From Bugula neritina (lineage: Eukaryota; Bryozoa; Gymnolaemata; Cheilostomatida; Bugulidae), in assembly GCA_964035545.1 (NCBI GenBank), contig OZ037766.1:16014722-16074721 (forward strand): a stretch of 60,000 bases of DNA, given 5' to 3'. Each line of letters opens with the position of its first letter. Positions within the stretch are counted from its first letter, which is position 1. A model generated the notes under the pieces. The model was not told the origin of the DNA. It saw only the letters and a program-made list of their open reading frames with translations, and did not search any database. Shown one piece after another: positions 44,801 through 56,500 of the stretch. A program made the position numbers and the translations under genes.

Positions 44801-45426
44801 TTCCAGTTGACAAATAGGCTGGTGTTTCACCTTAAACTGACCGCCCTGCTTGCTCCTAACTGCTATAGTTTTGAACTTTTTGGCTTTCAAACATTAATGG
44901 TTGACTAATTTGAAAATAAAAAAATAATACTACCTGGTATTTTATACCAGTTGCTTAGTCAATACTCAATAGATTATTATATGATGTAAAAAAGCATATT
45001 TTTTGTGCATATTTTGGCTGTCTTGAGTTTTAACTTTTCATTCTCTTGGAATTTTAGAGTTATATTCATAAATACATTATTTATGCCCATATAAATTGGT
45101 GAAATATTTTATTTTAAATTTGAGTGTTTGTTAGCTATATTGTAGAAAATAAATTGTTCATGTTCTCAACTGCCATCACTGCATGTATATACGTTGAGTT
45201 AAGGAGAAAAGCATGTGCACCTGCTTTTATATGTTGTTTAGTTGTATGAACCTTTCATGTGGATATTTCTGGTATAAGATATATTCAGTCTTGCACTTTA
45301 CTAGAGTATGTTTCAATTTTAATTTGTTATCTACTTTTTTTAACAGGTACATTTAAGAAAGCTAAATATGTATATCATGGCAAGCACTCTGAAGGTAACA
45401 GATTTATTCGAAACAATGACTTATAG
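38654..45426 (+). CDS. LRMDA: LRMDA (C10orf11)-like leucine-rich-repeat protein
   Basis: The complete coding sequence has seven exons: 38654-38725, 40355-40452, 41320-41449, 41813-41952, 43070-43202, 43560-43662 and 45347-45426 (756 nt, 251 residues). Leucine-rich repeats lie at about 25-140 (LDLTFN, LEELILDNN, LQLLSLCNN, LAYLSLLGN), followed by the LRR-cap region with DYERYRKYVVYKFPHLKFLD. The end, GKHSEGNRFIRNNDL, closely matches my memory of the end of human LRMDA. The vertebrate protein is needed for melanocyte differentiation and binds Rab32/Rab38; here it would be a cytosolic adaptor for lysosome-related organelles (inference). Intron 3 looks U12-type. Introns 4 and 5 hold MITE and SINE copies. 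The N-terminal 24 residues are not conserved, so the start is less certain than the rest. Confidence 0.9.
41450..41812 (+). other. Putative U12-type intron (LRMDA intron 3)
   Basis: The donor is GTATCCTTT, exactly the U12 consensus. The acceptor AAAAAG has no polypyrimidine tract, but ATCCTTATC (41791-41799), close to the U12 branch site TTCCTTAAC, lies about 15 bases upstream of it, inside the usual U12 distance. Reading frame is preserved between a phase-0 donor and acceptor. Confidence 0.75.
42180..42575. mobile_element. Candidate MITE in LRMDA intron 4
   Basis: CACTAAGACGAGTGCCACAT plus TAGACAGATTTCC on the left (about 42178-42210) resembles the reverse complement of the right side, CTAAGACCACATTAGACAAA followed by ATCCC (about 42541-42571). 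The enclosed DNA is more GC-rich than its surroundings. Exact ends and target duplication are unclear. Confidence 0.4.
42806..43020. mobile_element. Non-autonomous hAT element (MITE)
   Basis: This 215-bp element begins CAGGGGTAGGCAACC and ends with the complement of CAGGGATGGGCAACT. It is flanked by an 8-bp duplication with one mismatch, CTCTATAG (42798-42805) and CTCTGTAG (43021-43028). Terminal CAGGG and an 8-bp duplication are hallmarks of the hAT superfamily. It encodes nothing and lies in LRMDA intron 4, close to the exon-5 acceptor. Confidence 0.88.
43315..43510 (+). repeat. tRNA-derived SINE, copy 5
   Basis: In LRMDA intron 5, GGTTTAGTAAACACGAGTCA is close to the head region of copy 2. 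Then come ATAATTGCTCC, AAGTCCTTAGCCT, CTTTCCATTGGGAGTTTGTTC and GACTATAAACC, all words shared with the body of copy 1. This pair defines the conserved body and tail of the family. Confidence 0.75.
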
Positions 45427-45910
45427 GTCAGAAATATAGAAGTCAGTAATACAAAAACACTGCAGCAACATTAAAACTGTAGCAATGTAGCACTTATAAA
45501 AGTTTATTTTATTTTCTATGCTATTTTACTATTAATTAAAGTTGTCCTCCCTGGCAATGTGACCTGTCTAGTGCTATTTTGGTATTTCTTCATATTTTCT
45601 CAGGCTGATCCTTATAATATAATATGTTCAGTCACATTTATTGCTCAATTTATTCACTCATTATTTTATGATTATAGAATCTTTTGGCTTATTGATATTT
45701 GTATTGCATTCTTGTAAATTTATAATTCTGTGATGCGGTTTCAATAAAGCACAATTTATTAAAATAAACTGATTTTTCAAAATATCCTACAAACTAAGAG
45801 CACCCAACTCCTCAGTGTAATTAAACAAACATTTTTGCAACTTAATTGTAAACGAAAATTAGTATTAAATTAAAATCTTTAATTTGCATTAAATTTATAA
45901 TGAGCAAGTT
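45427..45910. other. Convergent 3' ends of LRMDA and the small membrane gene
   Basis: A plus-strand AATAAA at 45743-45748 could end LRMDA, and a minus-strand AATAAA at 45755-45760 could end the opposite gene. They are only a few bases apart, so the two transcripts would overlap by tens of bases. Confidence 0.6.
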
Positions 45911-46864
45911 TTAATCGTCGTCATCATCGTATGAGGAAGTGGTAACCTTTGGAGTTGTGGTTGTGATTGGAGAGCTGGAAGTGTATTCTCTAGATGTCGA
46001 GGCAGTGCGGCTGGTGGGACGTCTATTGAACCTTCCTTCTTCACCTATCACAACGTTACATTACCATGAAGAAATATACTAACTGTAAAATAATATTCTC
46101 ATATCATCGTTTAGTAATCAGTTTCTATTCATAAAAAATAGTTACATTTTTTATATACACTGCGTTTCCATGGCTTCACATTATGGGAATAGATGCTTGT
46201 AAGCATGAATTTGTGGTTGCGGTTTGCATTAACTTATTGTTGCGCGTGATTTTATTCCATCCGATTGTTTCCAAACATCAATAAAAAAATCCATATTTCG
46301 AAACTCCAGAAACGCAGTGACAATCATAAAGTATTATATAAAAGTACGTGCTATTTGTACAGACTTTAACTATCAATGTAGTTTTGCAATTCCTATAAAT
46401 ATATAATATTTTGTTTCGATCAGTGTTTTATTCGGCACAAAATGGTAAACTTGGTAGCACTGCCATGAAAGCTTTCAACAACAAAAAACCAATCATAATA
46501 TTTTATTCAATATTATTTGTTGTACAGTAGTGACACCCAGTGAACCTACAATTTTGTATAGACAGTTTTAACAGTTTAGTTATAACGTACCATATCCATT
46601 TGAGTGCATCCAGTCTGACAAGGGTTCTCCATATTCATCAAAGAACTTGTAGAAAACAAACAGAAGTTCAAACAAGGCAAACCATTTTAGTCCAGACATG
46701 AGTAGAGTGAGTAGAAGCCAGAAGGTCATAAGAGGTGGAACTGGCCATTTCACTAGTGTCCATTTGGGGAATCCCAGAGTAGCTAGGACATTATTCATAC
46801 CATATAGAGTTGTCCTCACTTGAGGTGGTAGAAACACCTTATCAAATTTATTCACTATCACCAT
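45911..46864 (-). CDS. Small membrane protein, unrecognised
   Basis: Two exons, 46864-46591 and 46044-45911, join in phase (G|GT) into a 135-residue protein. I do not recognise a family. Residues about 43-78 are strongly hydrophobic (PPLMTFWLLLTLLMSGLKWF, then ALFELLFVFYKFF), giving one long or two close membrane segments. They are preceded by a Trp/Lys/Pro-rich segment and followed by an acidic-aromatic patch (DEYGEPLSDWM). The second exon encodes a Ser/Thr/Arg-rich tail ending in five aspartates. An in-frame TAG lies 6 bases before the ATG, so the start is fixed unless an upstream exon exists. The clean splice junction and the domain-like composition argue for a real gene; its function is unknown. 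Confidence 0.7.
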
Positions 46865-49800
46865 ATTCTATTTTTACTGTTTGGAAGTTGAAGAGAGACT
46901 TTATGTAATGCTAAGTCTACAAACAACAAATACTGTATATAATTTTATACCGGCATAATTATTTCATATGTAATTATACATGTTGGCAAATTCAGTCACT
47001 TCAGTTTACCCTAAAATGGCATGGGGATAAATTTGTAGGTTTTTGAGAGAGTTATAAGTTCTAAGGGATTAAAATAACAAGAGAAGTGTTTCTCCTTAAG
47101 CTAAACAAATCAACTGTAAGTTCTTGTACTAATGAAAAGTTTTAATATATTGCAGCTAAAATAGAGTAACTGTCAATCTACCCTCCGTAAAAAAATAAAT
47201 TTCAATAATAATAGCTTATTTCATGAAAAATGTATAGTTTTATTTTTCATTTGAGAGGTCTTCTGCCACATAGCCCTTGAAGTATGTACTTTTAATCAGC
47301 ATAAGGTTTGTACACTGTAAAAATATATTCTACAGCATAGAAGGAGAAGAATTCTCAAACAAATATAATCTAGGTAATATTCAATCTTATATAACTCCTT
47401 TGGCTTACTCTTGCACAGAATTTATTTGTTTTACTTCTATAATTTGTATCATATTTATTCAAAGTATAAAACCAATAAGTCCTTTGCAATCTCTGATGAT
47501 ATAAAAGAGTGTCATATAGGAAATAATTTAGAAAATAGTAATTTCAAAAAATATAAATAATGTATTGAGACACCAATTTAAATGAAGCAACAATAATTCT
47601 TGATAGATCTCTTTTATATCCATATCCACAATAATATTTAATTAATGTTATGATAGACAGTATGCACAGTTTTGTATCTATTTATTCAGCATTACATAAC
47701 TTTTTTGAACAAAAAAATATTGAATTTGACTTTTCACTTTGCTGTTATGATTGTAGAATTTTCCATCAGCACATGACCAATATATCATCGTATGCATAAT
47801 TAGGAATATCAACAGATGTCATAATTTAAATGAGTTTTGTATGTAATAACATATATATTTTGTATATCATTTTTTATGTTGAATATTACTCATTTAATAT
47901 GGCTTGCTGCATGTCTTTTTCACCTATTCTCACCTATCTTCACTTTGTCCTGCTCGGGTAACGGGTTGTTGCATGTTTTTTGTCTATATTACATTTGTTA
48001 TTTAAAAAGTGGACTGTCTAAATATTATAATAATAGGTAATAATGTTTTTGCTTGATACCAATCCAATGTCATACTATGACATTGGTACCAAGCAAAACC
48101 ACATATTATCATTATGTGTCATTGTTAATGATAGTTCACTATTACATATTTCCTAGGTGATTGTAAACTTTCTGCTTACCACTAAGCTAATCGTGAACCA
48201 TTCCAGATGGTAACTCCTTTTATATAAGCTATTGAGCTATTTCAAACTATCAAGCATAGCGTAAGTTATGAAAAAAATGATCAAGAAAATTGATTGAGGC
48301 GAACGTCATCACATTTGTTGCAATTAAGTAGTTTCACTTCATACAAACAAGTGAGGTTTCACTTTCGTTTACGCCGTGCTCTTATGGTAAAGAGGTTAAA
48401 TTATGCAGGAAGAAGCTCTAGCAATAATAATTAGTTGCAATCATAGTTATTATAGTTGATAATTTATAAATATATGCATATTCATATTGATATTAATATT
48501 CGTTGGTAAGCTTTACTGTAAACGGTAAAGCTATAAATAATAATATATGACTGCTGTTGATAAAATGCTTTCATGATTATCATTATGACTCTGTATTTGA
48601 TATTCATATTATACTTGTAGATCTTATTCTTATCACTTATCAGTTATACTTATACGTATACTTATACTTATAGTTATAGTTATAGTTATTGACTTATAAT
48701 TTGTAAATTAGAATATTAATTATACTTATAATTGTAGTTGTAGCTGAACTTAAAGTCAAAGTTAATGTTACAGTTAGGCTTATAGTCTAAGAGACTTTAA
48801 TTACCAACATATATACTTATAGTATTACTTATAGTTATACTCATCCTTATAGAGTTATAGTAATAACTTATACTATAACTATAAGTATAAGTTATAGTTA
48901 TACTTATAGTTATAATATTAATTAAAGTTGATGTTTATGTTGTTAATGATAATATTTATATTATTATTAACATAATCAGTTTTTGATATTGATTATTGTT
49001 ATTATCATTATAATAATCCAAGTCAAAGTTTCAGTTCTGTTTGATCATTGTCATTATGATTTAGAAGTTTATCATTTTTGCTTTTTATCAGTTCGAACCT
49101 ATTCAGCTATTGAATACATGTTTACTATAACTAATATTATCATTTTTAGTTTTATTACAATCTTAGTTTACTAATACTAATACTAATAGTAATAGTTATT
49201 GTTATAATAACCTCAGGCTCAAGTGAATCAAATTAAAATTTATTTATTTTTAAGGTTTGGTACTGACAGTAGTATAAATAATATTATTATTATGATAGCA
49301 GTTAAGCTTTATGTTCTAATTGTGTACATTTTCATGAACTAATTTTCTTTAATTTACTTGTAGTACACTCAACAATTTAAATTGATTGTTGAAATAGTGT
49401 TTTTTTAAGATATGGCAGCTTTCGATGCATGAATTTTGTTCATCTTTATAAAGCATCGTGATATGCCCTATATATCAAATGTAATTGGATTTTAAGGCCA
49501 TTATTTCCAAGGCTATTATTTCCGAAAGGATTTTTAGGTGGGGTTAAAGTTGAATAGTAAATTTACTAAAAATGATGCCATGTATATGATGCAACACAGA
49601 ATATGAAAAATTCAAATGTAAACACTAACTTTTTTGTATCTTTAAAATGTTTTTGTTTCTTTTGACATTATTTTATTATTTATTGATACATACTACATAG
49701 TACTGTAAATTTTTTGATGAAGTAAATTATGAAGGAGCTTTAAATTGGGGGCTTGACCAAATGTAAGATTCAATAGGTTATAATACAATCATTATTACAA

Positions 49801-50545
49801 TCTATCTCAATAGCACATTTGTAATGTTACTGCCAGCTCTGAGCTAACATACTTGTGCGTTACATTGGATGAAAAGTGGTATGCAAGAGTGACATCTATA
49901 GTAAATATGGTAGTGATATCTGAAATGATTAATCTCTAAAGACTTAGCTTTTTTACAGCTTACTGAATTGTGGAATGGTACAAATTCAATTTTAGTTCAA
50001 ATCATATGAATACATCAGTAATCATTTTATTATATTATTGAAAAACAGTGTTTAATAAGTTGTTTAACCTAGCATTTATGTTTATTTTATGTTGAACATG
50101 GTCTATTGTGAATAAAAAGCTTTTTTATGTGAAGTCTCATTTCTATTCAGGTATACAAAGTAAAAAAACTAATCATTTGTTAAGTATTTTTTTCATTGTA
50201 ATTTCCCTCAAACACCATCCTAAAGATTTTGACGTTTTTATTAGCATTTCCATTTCAAATAGGCGATATGCTTTGATGACAATCTATAAATAACAATCAT
50301 CTCTTTATTTACTATATCACGGGCTTAGTGTTTCAATGTTGCGTAATTGTTGGTATAAATCAATATGATAACATCAATAATTGTTATTTAACCATACTTT
50401 TTGTACAATTATGTTGAATTTGTAGCATGTCATGTTGTGTTGTGTATATGTATTAGCAGTCATACTAATTTGCCTATATCGTCAACAGCAATCAGTGACT
50501 GTTACTGATATAAATGCCTTTTATTTCTCTTTATACAAATAGAAG
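46865..50545. other. Large AT-rich intergenic region
   Basis: No gene is recognised. 48470-49200 is dense in CTTATACTTATAGTTATAGT-type and GATTATCATTATGA-type words. The right end should contain the annexin promoter; TTTATACAAATAG just before the ATG at 50546 could be a 3' splice site after a 5' UTR intron. Confidence 0.5.
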
Positions 50546-53500
50546 ATGGGTAGAAGTAGCAGCAGTAGCAGCTCTTCAGACTCCTCTGATGATGAAAGGA
50601 AGAGATACAAGAAAGAGCAGAAGAGGTTGAGAAAAATTGTAAGTGTTGACACTTCAACTTTCAGTATGTGAATAGTTTTCAATAGCAACAAAAGCAGCTT
50701 TATATCTCTCATTATTTTACTTACAACTTTGTATACTAAATACTTATTGTACTTAAAGATTGCCTACTTTGATATTTTTTAGTTTGTTCTATTTTATTTG
50801 ATATTCCGTATTACTGATCAGCCATTGAATATTTTATAGTGTGTCTTGTTACAATCAGTATTTTTTAGTTCTTTTAGTTAATTCTTGCTCAGTTACTTTT
50901 TTAAATAAACTATTCATTAAAATTCATAATGTTTGTGCAGGTTCTATCATTCCTACACCCTGATGAACTCAAATCAATTGAATAGTATCCATATAGATAG
51001 ATAGTAACGTCACATAGTCCATATGTTTGTAAGATTCATGTAACACTGTTGTAGCAAAAGTATGGCCCTGGGTACTATGATAATAAGCCCAAGAAACACC
51101 ACAAGAAAGATAAACACAACCAGTATTCTGTGGTGAGTTTGCTGTCAAACAGTGAGTTGCATTTCAACCTGTATTGGGCTTTGAATATAAGCTCTCTTTT
51201 CCATTATTTAACTTTTTCTTGATGTAAGAAGCGCTCTGCAGTGCACAGCCTTATATCTCTAGTATCTTTTATGTGTAAGCAAGATTGTTAGTAAAGTTCT
51301 GTAAAACTGTGTTTGCCTGAATGCTGAGTATCAATATGTATTATTTGATGATGCAGCTCCTGGAAATGATGAAATTCTGTGTAGCAACTACTTGCAATAA
51401 TTTCCTGTTCCCTCAAATAGTTTTAGATGATAATATTATGCTAGTCAAAACGTATAAAACATAAATATGACTGATTGATTGATTTATGATAGTGAGCTAG
51501 CAACCATACCAGCATAATAATTGCCTGTGCTAACTCTAGTACTCTGTAGTGCAAGAACAAATGTGGTTGATTTTTCATTACTATTTGTTGTTTATCAGAA
51601 AAGTAATTATAGACACCTATATATAATTATTGTTAGTACATGATTATATAAAAGCTCTCTAAAATTTGGTAAAGAATTAATTATTTAAAATTTTCTTTTT
51701 AAGTTTTCTCCCTTTCCTTTAAACAGATGAAAATTGTTGACTTATTACACTAGCAATGAAAACATAATGACCAGAAGTTTTAGGAGTTGTATACATTTAT
51801 AACAGTTTCAAAAGTCGTCTTATTCCAACACTTCATTGTGGTTTTCTCAATTGGTATGTCACTTTGCACTTTAAAATAAGAGGCATAAATTTGATATAAA
51901 AATGTAAGGCCATGCTGCTTAAGTTACTCATAACAACACAAGTGCTTCTTGGTATTGTTATGTAATTCAATCCTTTGTGTTACTAATAGTATATAGACCA
52001 CAGTTCTAGACCCCAAAAAGTCATCTAATCAATTTATTTCATGACCTGTGGTTTGCTGCAAAACAAGAGCAAAAATATTTTTTGTTTCTATCACAGAAAC
52101 TTTGGGTAGGAAAATTTTACAGAAATGCTAAGTTATTTTTCATAAGCATGTTTAAACTTTAAAAAGCTTAAAAAAGAGTGAAAATTGATCTTTAGTTTTA
52201 TTTACTTAGAAATTCTATCAAATAATGTGTGACATTGTGTAGAAATATTGTAAAGAAATATTGTAAAATGATATACTGTAACTCAGTAAGCTGTACATCT
52301 TTTCCTAATGGCATGATGGCTATCAAGTAAACCTGTGTGCTATTTCTATTGCATTTAGTGGGCTCTAACTTGATTATTGTCTGAAAAAAATGTACGTATT
52401 TTTTGTATTGTTTTGATTTGCTTATTCTACGCTTATTCTTAAATTTCATGGGTTTTATTATACTGTTATATATTATTTTTATTTTGTGTTCAAGTGTTAG
52501 ATTGTATTAAATTAAATTGTTGCTTCAAAACTGGAGTGAATTTGTTAACAGAACTAATCGTAATTTTGTGTGCTTCAGCCCGGCCAGTTTTCTGTTGGAC
52601 ATGGACCTAGCAACCCATATGCTGCTGCATACCCCCCTGCACCTGGTGGATATCCTAGTCAACCTGGATATCCCCCTCAAGGTGGTGCATATCCTCCAGC
52701 ACCAGGAGCTTACCCTCCTTCGGGGTCTGGTCCTCAAGGGTATCCTCCCTCAGGCTACCCTGGTGGAGGTGTGTATAATAAACTACATGTCGACATAATG
52801 ATTGTGGGAGTAGTCTTCTCAACTGATTTGTATTCCTAAAATCTAATCTAATTAATTATATATTTTTGCTAGCAAAATATTTGTTAAATAAATAATGTTA
52901 TGGCTAATTTTCCTTAAATGATCAAGGCAGTTGGTCTATAGAATAATCTAGATAATGATATATTCAGTTCCATGTGCTTTTCTAATGCAACATGTATAGA
53001 ATCAATTAGTTATTGTAACTTATAACAATCAATTACTCGTCATTTGCTAGATGACAAAAAAGGTTTTAATATTAGTCAATGTTATTTTAGAATGGTAACT
53101 TGTACATCTATTATAGTTCGCTCATCTTAATCTAATGTGGCAAACATCTTAATCGCCAATAAAGATGATAGGTGCTAATGCTTATAATTAGCCCTATTGG
53201 GCTGTGTATAGAATACATGTTATACAGTTTCCTATCTTCAATAGCAACCATTTATTTGATGATAAGATATCATATGTGTTGGTGCTTGTACTCATGAAAT
53301 CTATTTATATTGCAATAAGCTACATTTTATTACTTGGTATTTTATAGACCATTTGTAAAGGAGCTAACCAGGTTTTAGTAACGTCTTCAAGATCTAGCTT
53401 AGCATTGATACCTGAGTTACAATATGTTTGCTATTCCAATGGCATTGTAGTAGAATTATTAGTACATGAAATATAATTATGATGCATTTCAGCAGATAAT

Positions 53501-56500
53501 TATACTACTATTTTCCAAATAAATAGAAAATTTAAGGTTAGCCACATTATTATGCAGATGCACGTTTCTGTGAGTTGTGTTCTCATGTTCGAGTCGCTCG
53601 CGACGTTTTGATGACACATTGAATCGCAGCTTCCGGAACCTTAGCAAAGCTGACACATCTAAGAATAATTGCAATTAAACCCTGTGATTGCACTTTGAAA
53701 TTTTTAGGAATATCTGTTGTGTCAGATGTTGATGGCTAACCATAGTTGCTCATGGCCTTCTAGAGTCTAGAATCTAGAACCTAGATGGTATAATTAAGGA
53801 TATTTAAGAATTATCTACCCTTTAGTGCATTTATTATGATTAGACAATTCTGACTGTGATATCAACAGCATTAAAATTCGGCACAAACACTGAATTAGCA
53901 ACAACCTTTTGTTCAGACTATTTTCAAAGTGCATTTCAATGATAAAATGTTTTTGTTACTAAGATTTTACAGTCTTGATCTATTTACCTTTTTGTTTAAA
54001 ACCTGCGTTTGCACCAGATTTACAATGAAACTGCATAGTTATCTAGTTTTATTTCTTTCTCTAGCCCCTGGAGCTGGACCATTCACAGCCCCTGGACAAT
54101 ATCCACCTGGCCAAGGTTTTCCAACACCTGGTAAGATTTCAGCTTCTCACAGTCTTCAATCTTTTTGGTTGACAATGACTATAATCGAATAACCTTTCCA
54201 ACTGCCTCTTGTTAAATTCAGTTCTGCTATAATTTTTTTTAAATGTTGGTCTGAAAATCTAGCTCTATATGAATATCTGTAACATACTCCTTGTGCTGGT
54301 AAAGGTTTTCTCTTTTAATTGCCATCTTTGAAATGTTATGGTGTTGCTGGGGTTGAAAATAATGACCATTTGCCGTATATCCCAACACTATGGCCAGTTT
54401 TACATTTCCTTCAGCATAAGAAAGACAACTTCCTAACCAATTTACTGTTGCCACTATTCTCACAGTTCTCAATTATTGTTAAAAAATATCTATTCAATGC
54501 TTTTTTTAAAATATATGTATAATGTATGCTAAATAAGTGTAACATATCTAATTATAATAGTTTTAAGTTAATAATAAGCAATTATTTAAATGAAGCAATT
54601 ACAACAAGTACACACCTATCAATTATATACCTACACTTCAATTATACAGACTAGACTCTAAGTTTAGACCTAGTTCTCTACAAATAAGCTAAGCAGCATT
54701 TTAAAAAATTACAGCAGCAGCCATAAAGCAGGGGTTTAGCTAATTTTTCCTGAAATGCCACTACAAGCCTATGAGTGTGTATAATTAATATGCTCTTCAT
54801 CTTTAAACTTGACGAAAAATTATACATAATTTGTAATTTAACAGCCTGAGTAAAAATGTACAAGTTTTAGAAACATTTATAAGTCAAGCATTTGTAATGA
54901 GAGAAGGCAACTCTTCATTTTTAATTATTGAAATGCGTATTGTAATTGTTTTACATTGAAACTGATTAGAAAGTTTTTGAAACAAGGTTTATGCATTAAC
55001 ACACTATTTCAAATTTGTTATGTTTTTTTACTTTTTTTTAAAACATGCATTTTTAGTTAGCTTTCAAGTGCTCATATAATTTAAGGGTTACTTACCATGC
55101 ACAATTCATGTTTTTATTACCATTTATGCCACTTGTTATACTGTTGATTTCAAATATAAGGTGTGAAAACATCTAGCTCTACCACTTTGCACAGGAACTG
55201 TGTTTCATAAAAAGTTATGCGCTGATCTGACATGAAACACATGGACACTAAACTTTGGCTAGTAAATAGCTTTCACATCAGAGCTAAAGTTTTTGGGTTG
55301 TAGGAGTTGGCCTACCTTCAGCTTATCCTGGGGGAGCTCCACCACCCATAAGTTATCCTGGGGGAGCCCCACCACCAATAAGTTATCCTGGGGGAGCCCC
55401 ACCACCACGTGGATACCCCCAGTATGGATCTGGATATCCTCATTGAACTCTAACAACTTTTATTAACCTGCTAAAGTTTTTTGCTTACTGCTCTTCCTAA
55501 CCCCTTCCTCTTCAATTTTTAATTCCATGTCCTGTCTAGTTGTCTCCCATTTGCTTCAAGTGCCAGTTGTTGATTATATGCTAATTTCATTAACCCTAGT
55601 CATCAATAAAGTGGTGAACTCACTTTTTGTCTTTCCTACAGCAATAGTTAATTTATTAACAACTATTTTTAAATTTTTATAATATTTTTGCTTTCTTTTC
55701 TGTAATAAACAAATTCAAAATCTTGAGATCCGGTTTGTTTTTTCTTATTTTACATTTATTTAGTATGTTCGGCATATTTATGTACTTGTTTACTTCACAT
55801 CCATAAGATCGGCTTGTTCACAGAATTTAAGCTGGAGGAGTGGTTGATAACTGATGAATAACTCTGCTGTTAGCACAATGAAAGTTCAGCAAATTCTGCA
55901 ACTAAACTGGATTAAACATATACTAATAGCTGGCACACACAAAGTCTATTTCACCGGGATATAGTCATGGGTTTTTGGAACAATCTGGAAAGTTTAGCTT
56001 TTGAAAGACTATTTTCTCGAGTCTGGTTATGGTACAACTTATCGTAGATTTCGAACTCTGTGAATATGATTGGCTGAATGTAACCGTTGGCAGGTTCTGC
56101 TTTCAACCCTTGCAGACACATTTCAACAGTATGTTCTAGCTTCAAAACCTCCATTCTATTGTGATGAGATAGGCCTTGTATGTGCCAGCTATAGCCTACA
56201 CAAGTTTTCTAATACTGTAAAAACTACTCTTGCATTGTTATAGTGTCTGTCAATTTACAAAGTAGATTTTGCTCCATGCTTTATGTTGCCTTGAATGAAA
56301 ATTCAATTATTGCAATACAATTTATTTAAACCTCTTTTACTCTTGTCATGTGCAGTGTATCTGTTAACAGCGGAAACATTTTTACTTGTCAGCTTTGTAA
56401 TACCTGTGTTTACATCCTTTAGTGTTTATCTGCAGGAGGTGGATCTGATATTGGGTTTGGAGGACCTCCAGGGGTAGCACCTGGTGGATTTTCTGTTCCT

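Noticed and set aside
50941-50984. Possible extra annexin exon after TTTGTGCAG
   Set aside because: It stays open for only 14 codons before TAG and is not needed: the exons at 50546 and 51055 join in phase without it. A rare stop-containing exon cannot be excluded.
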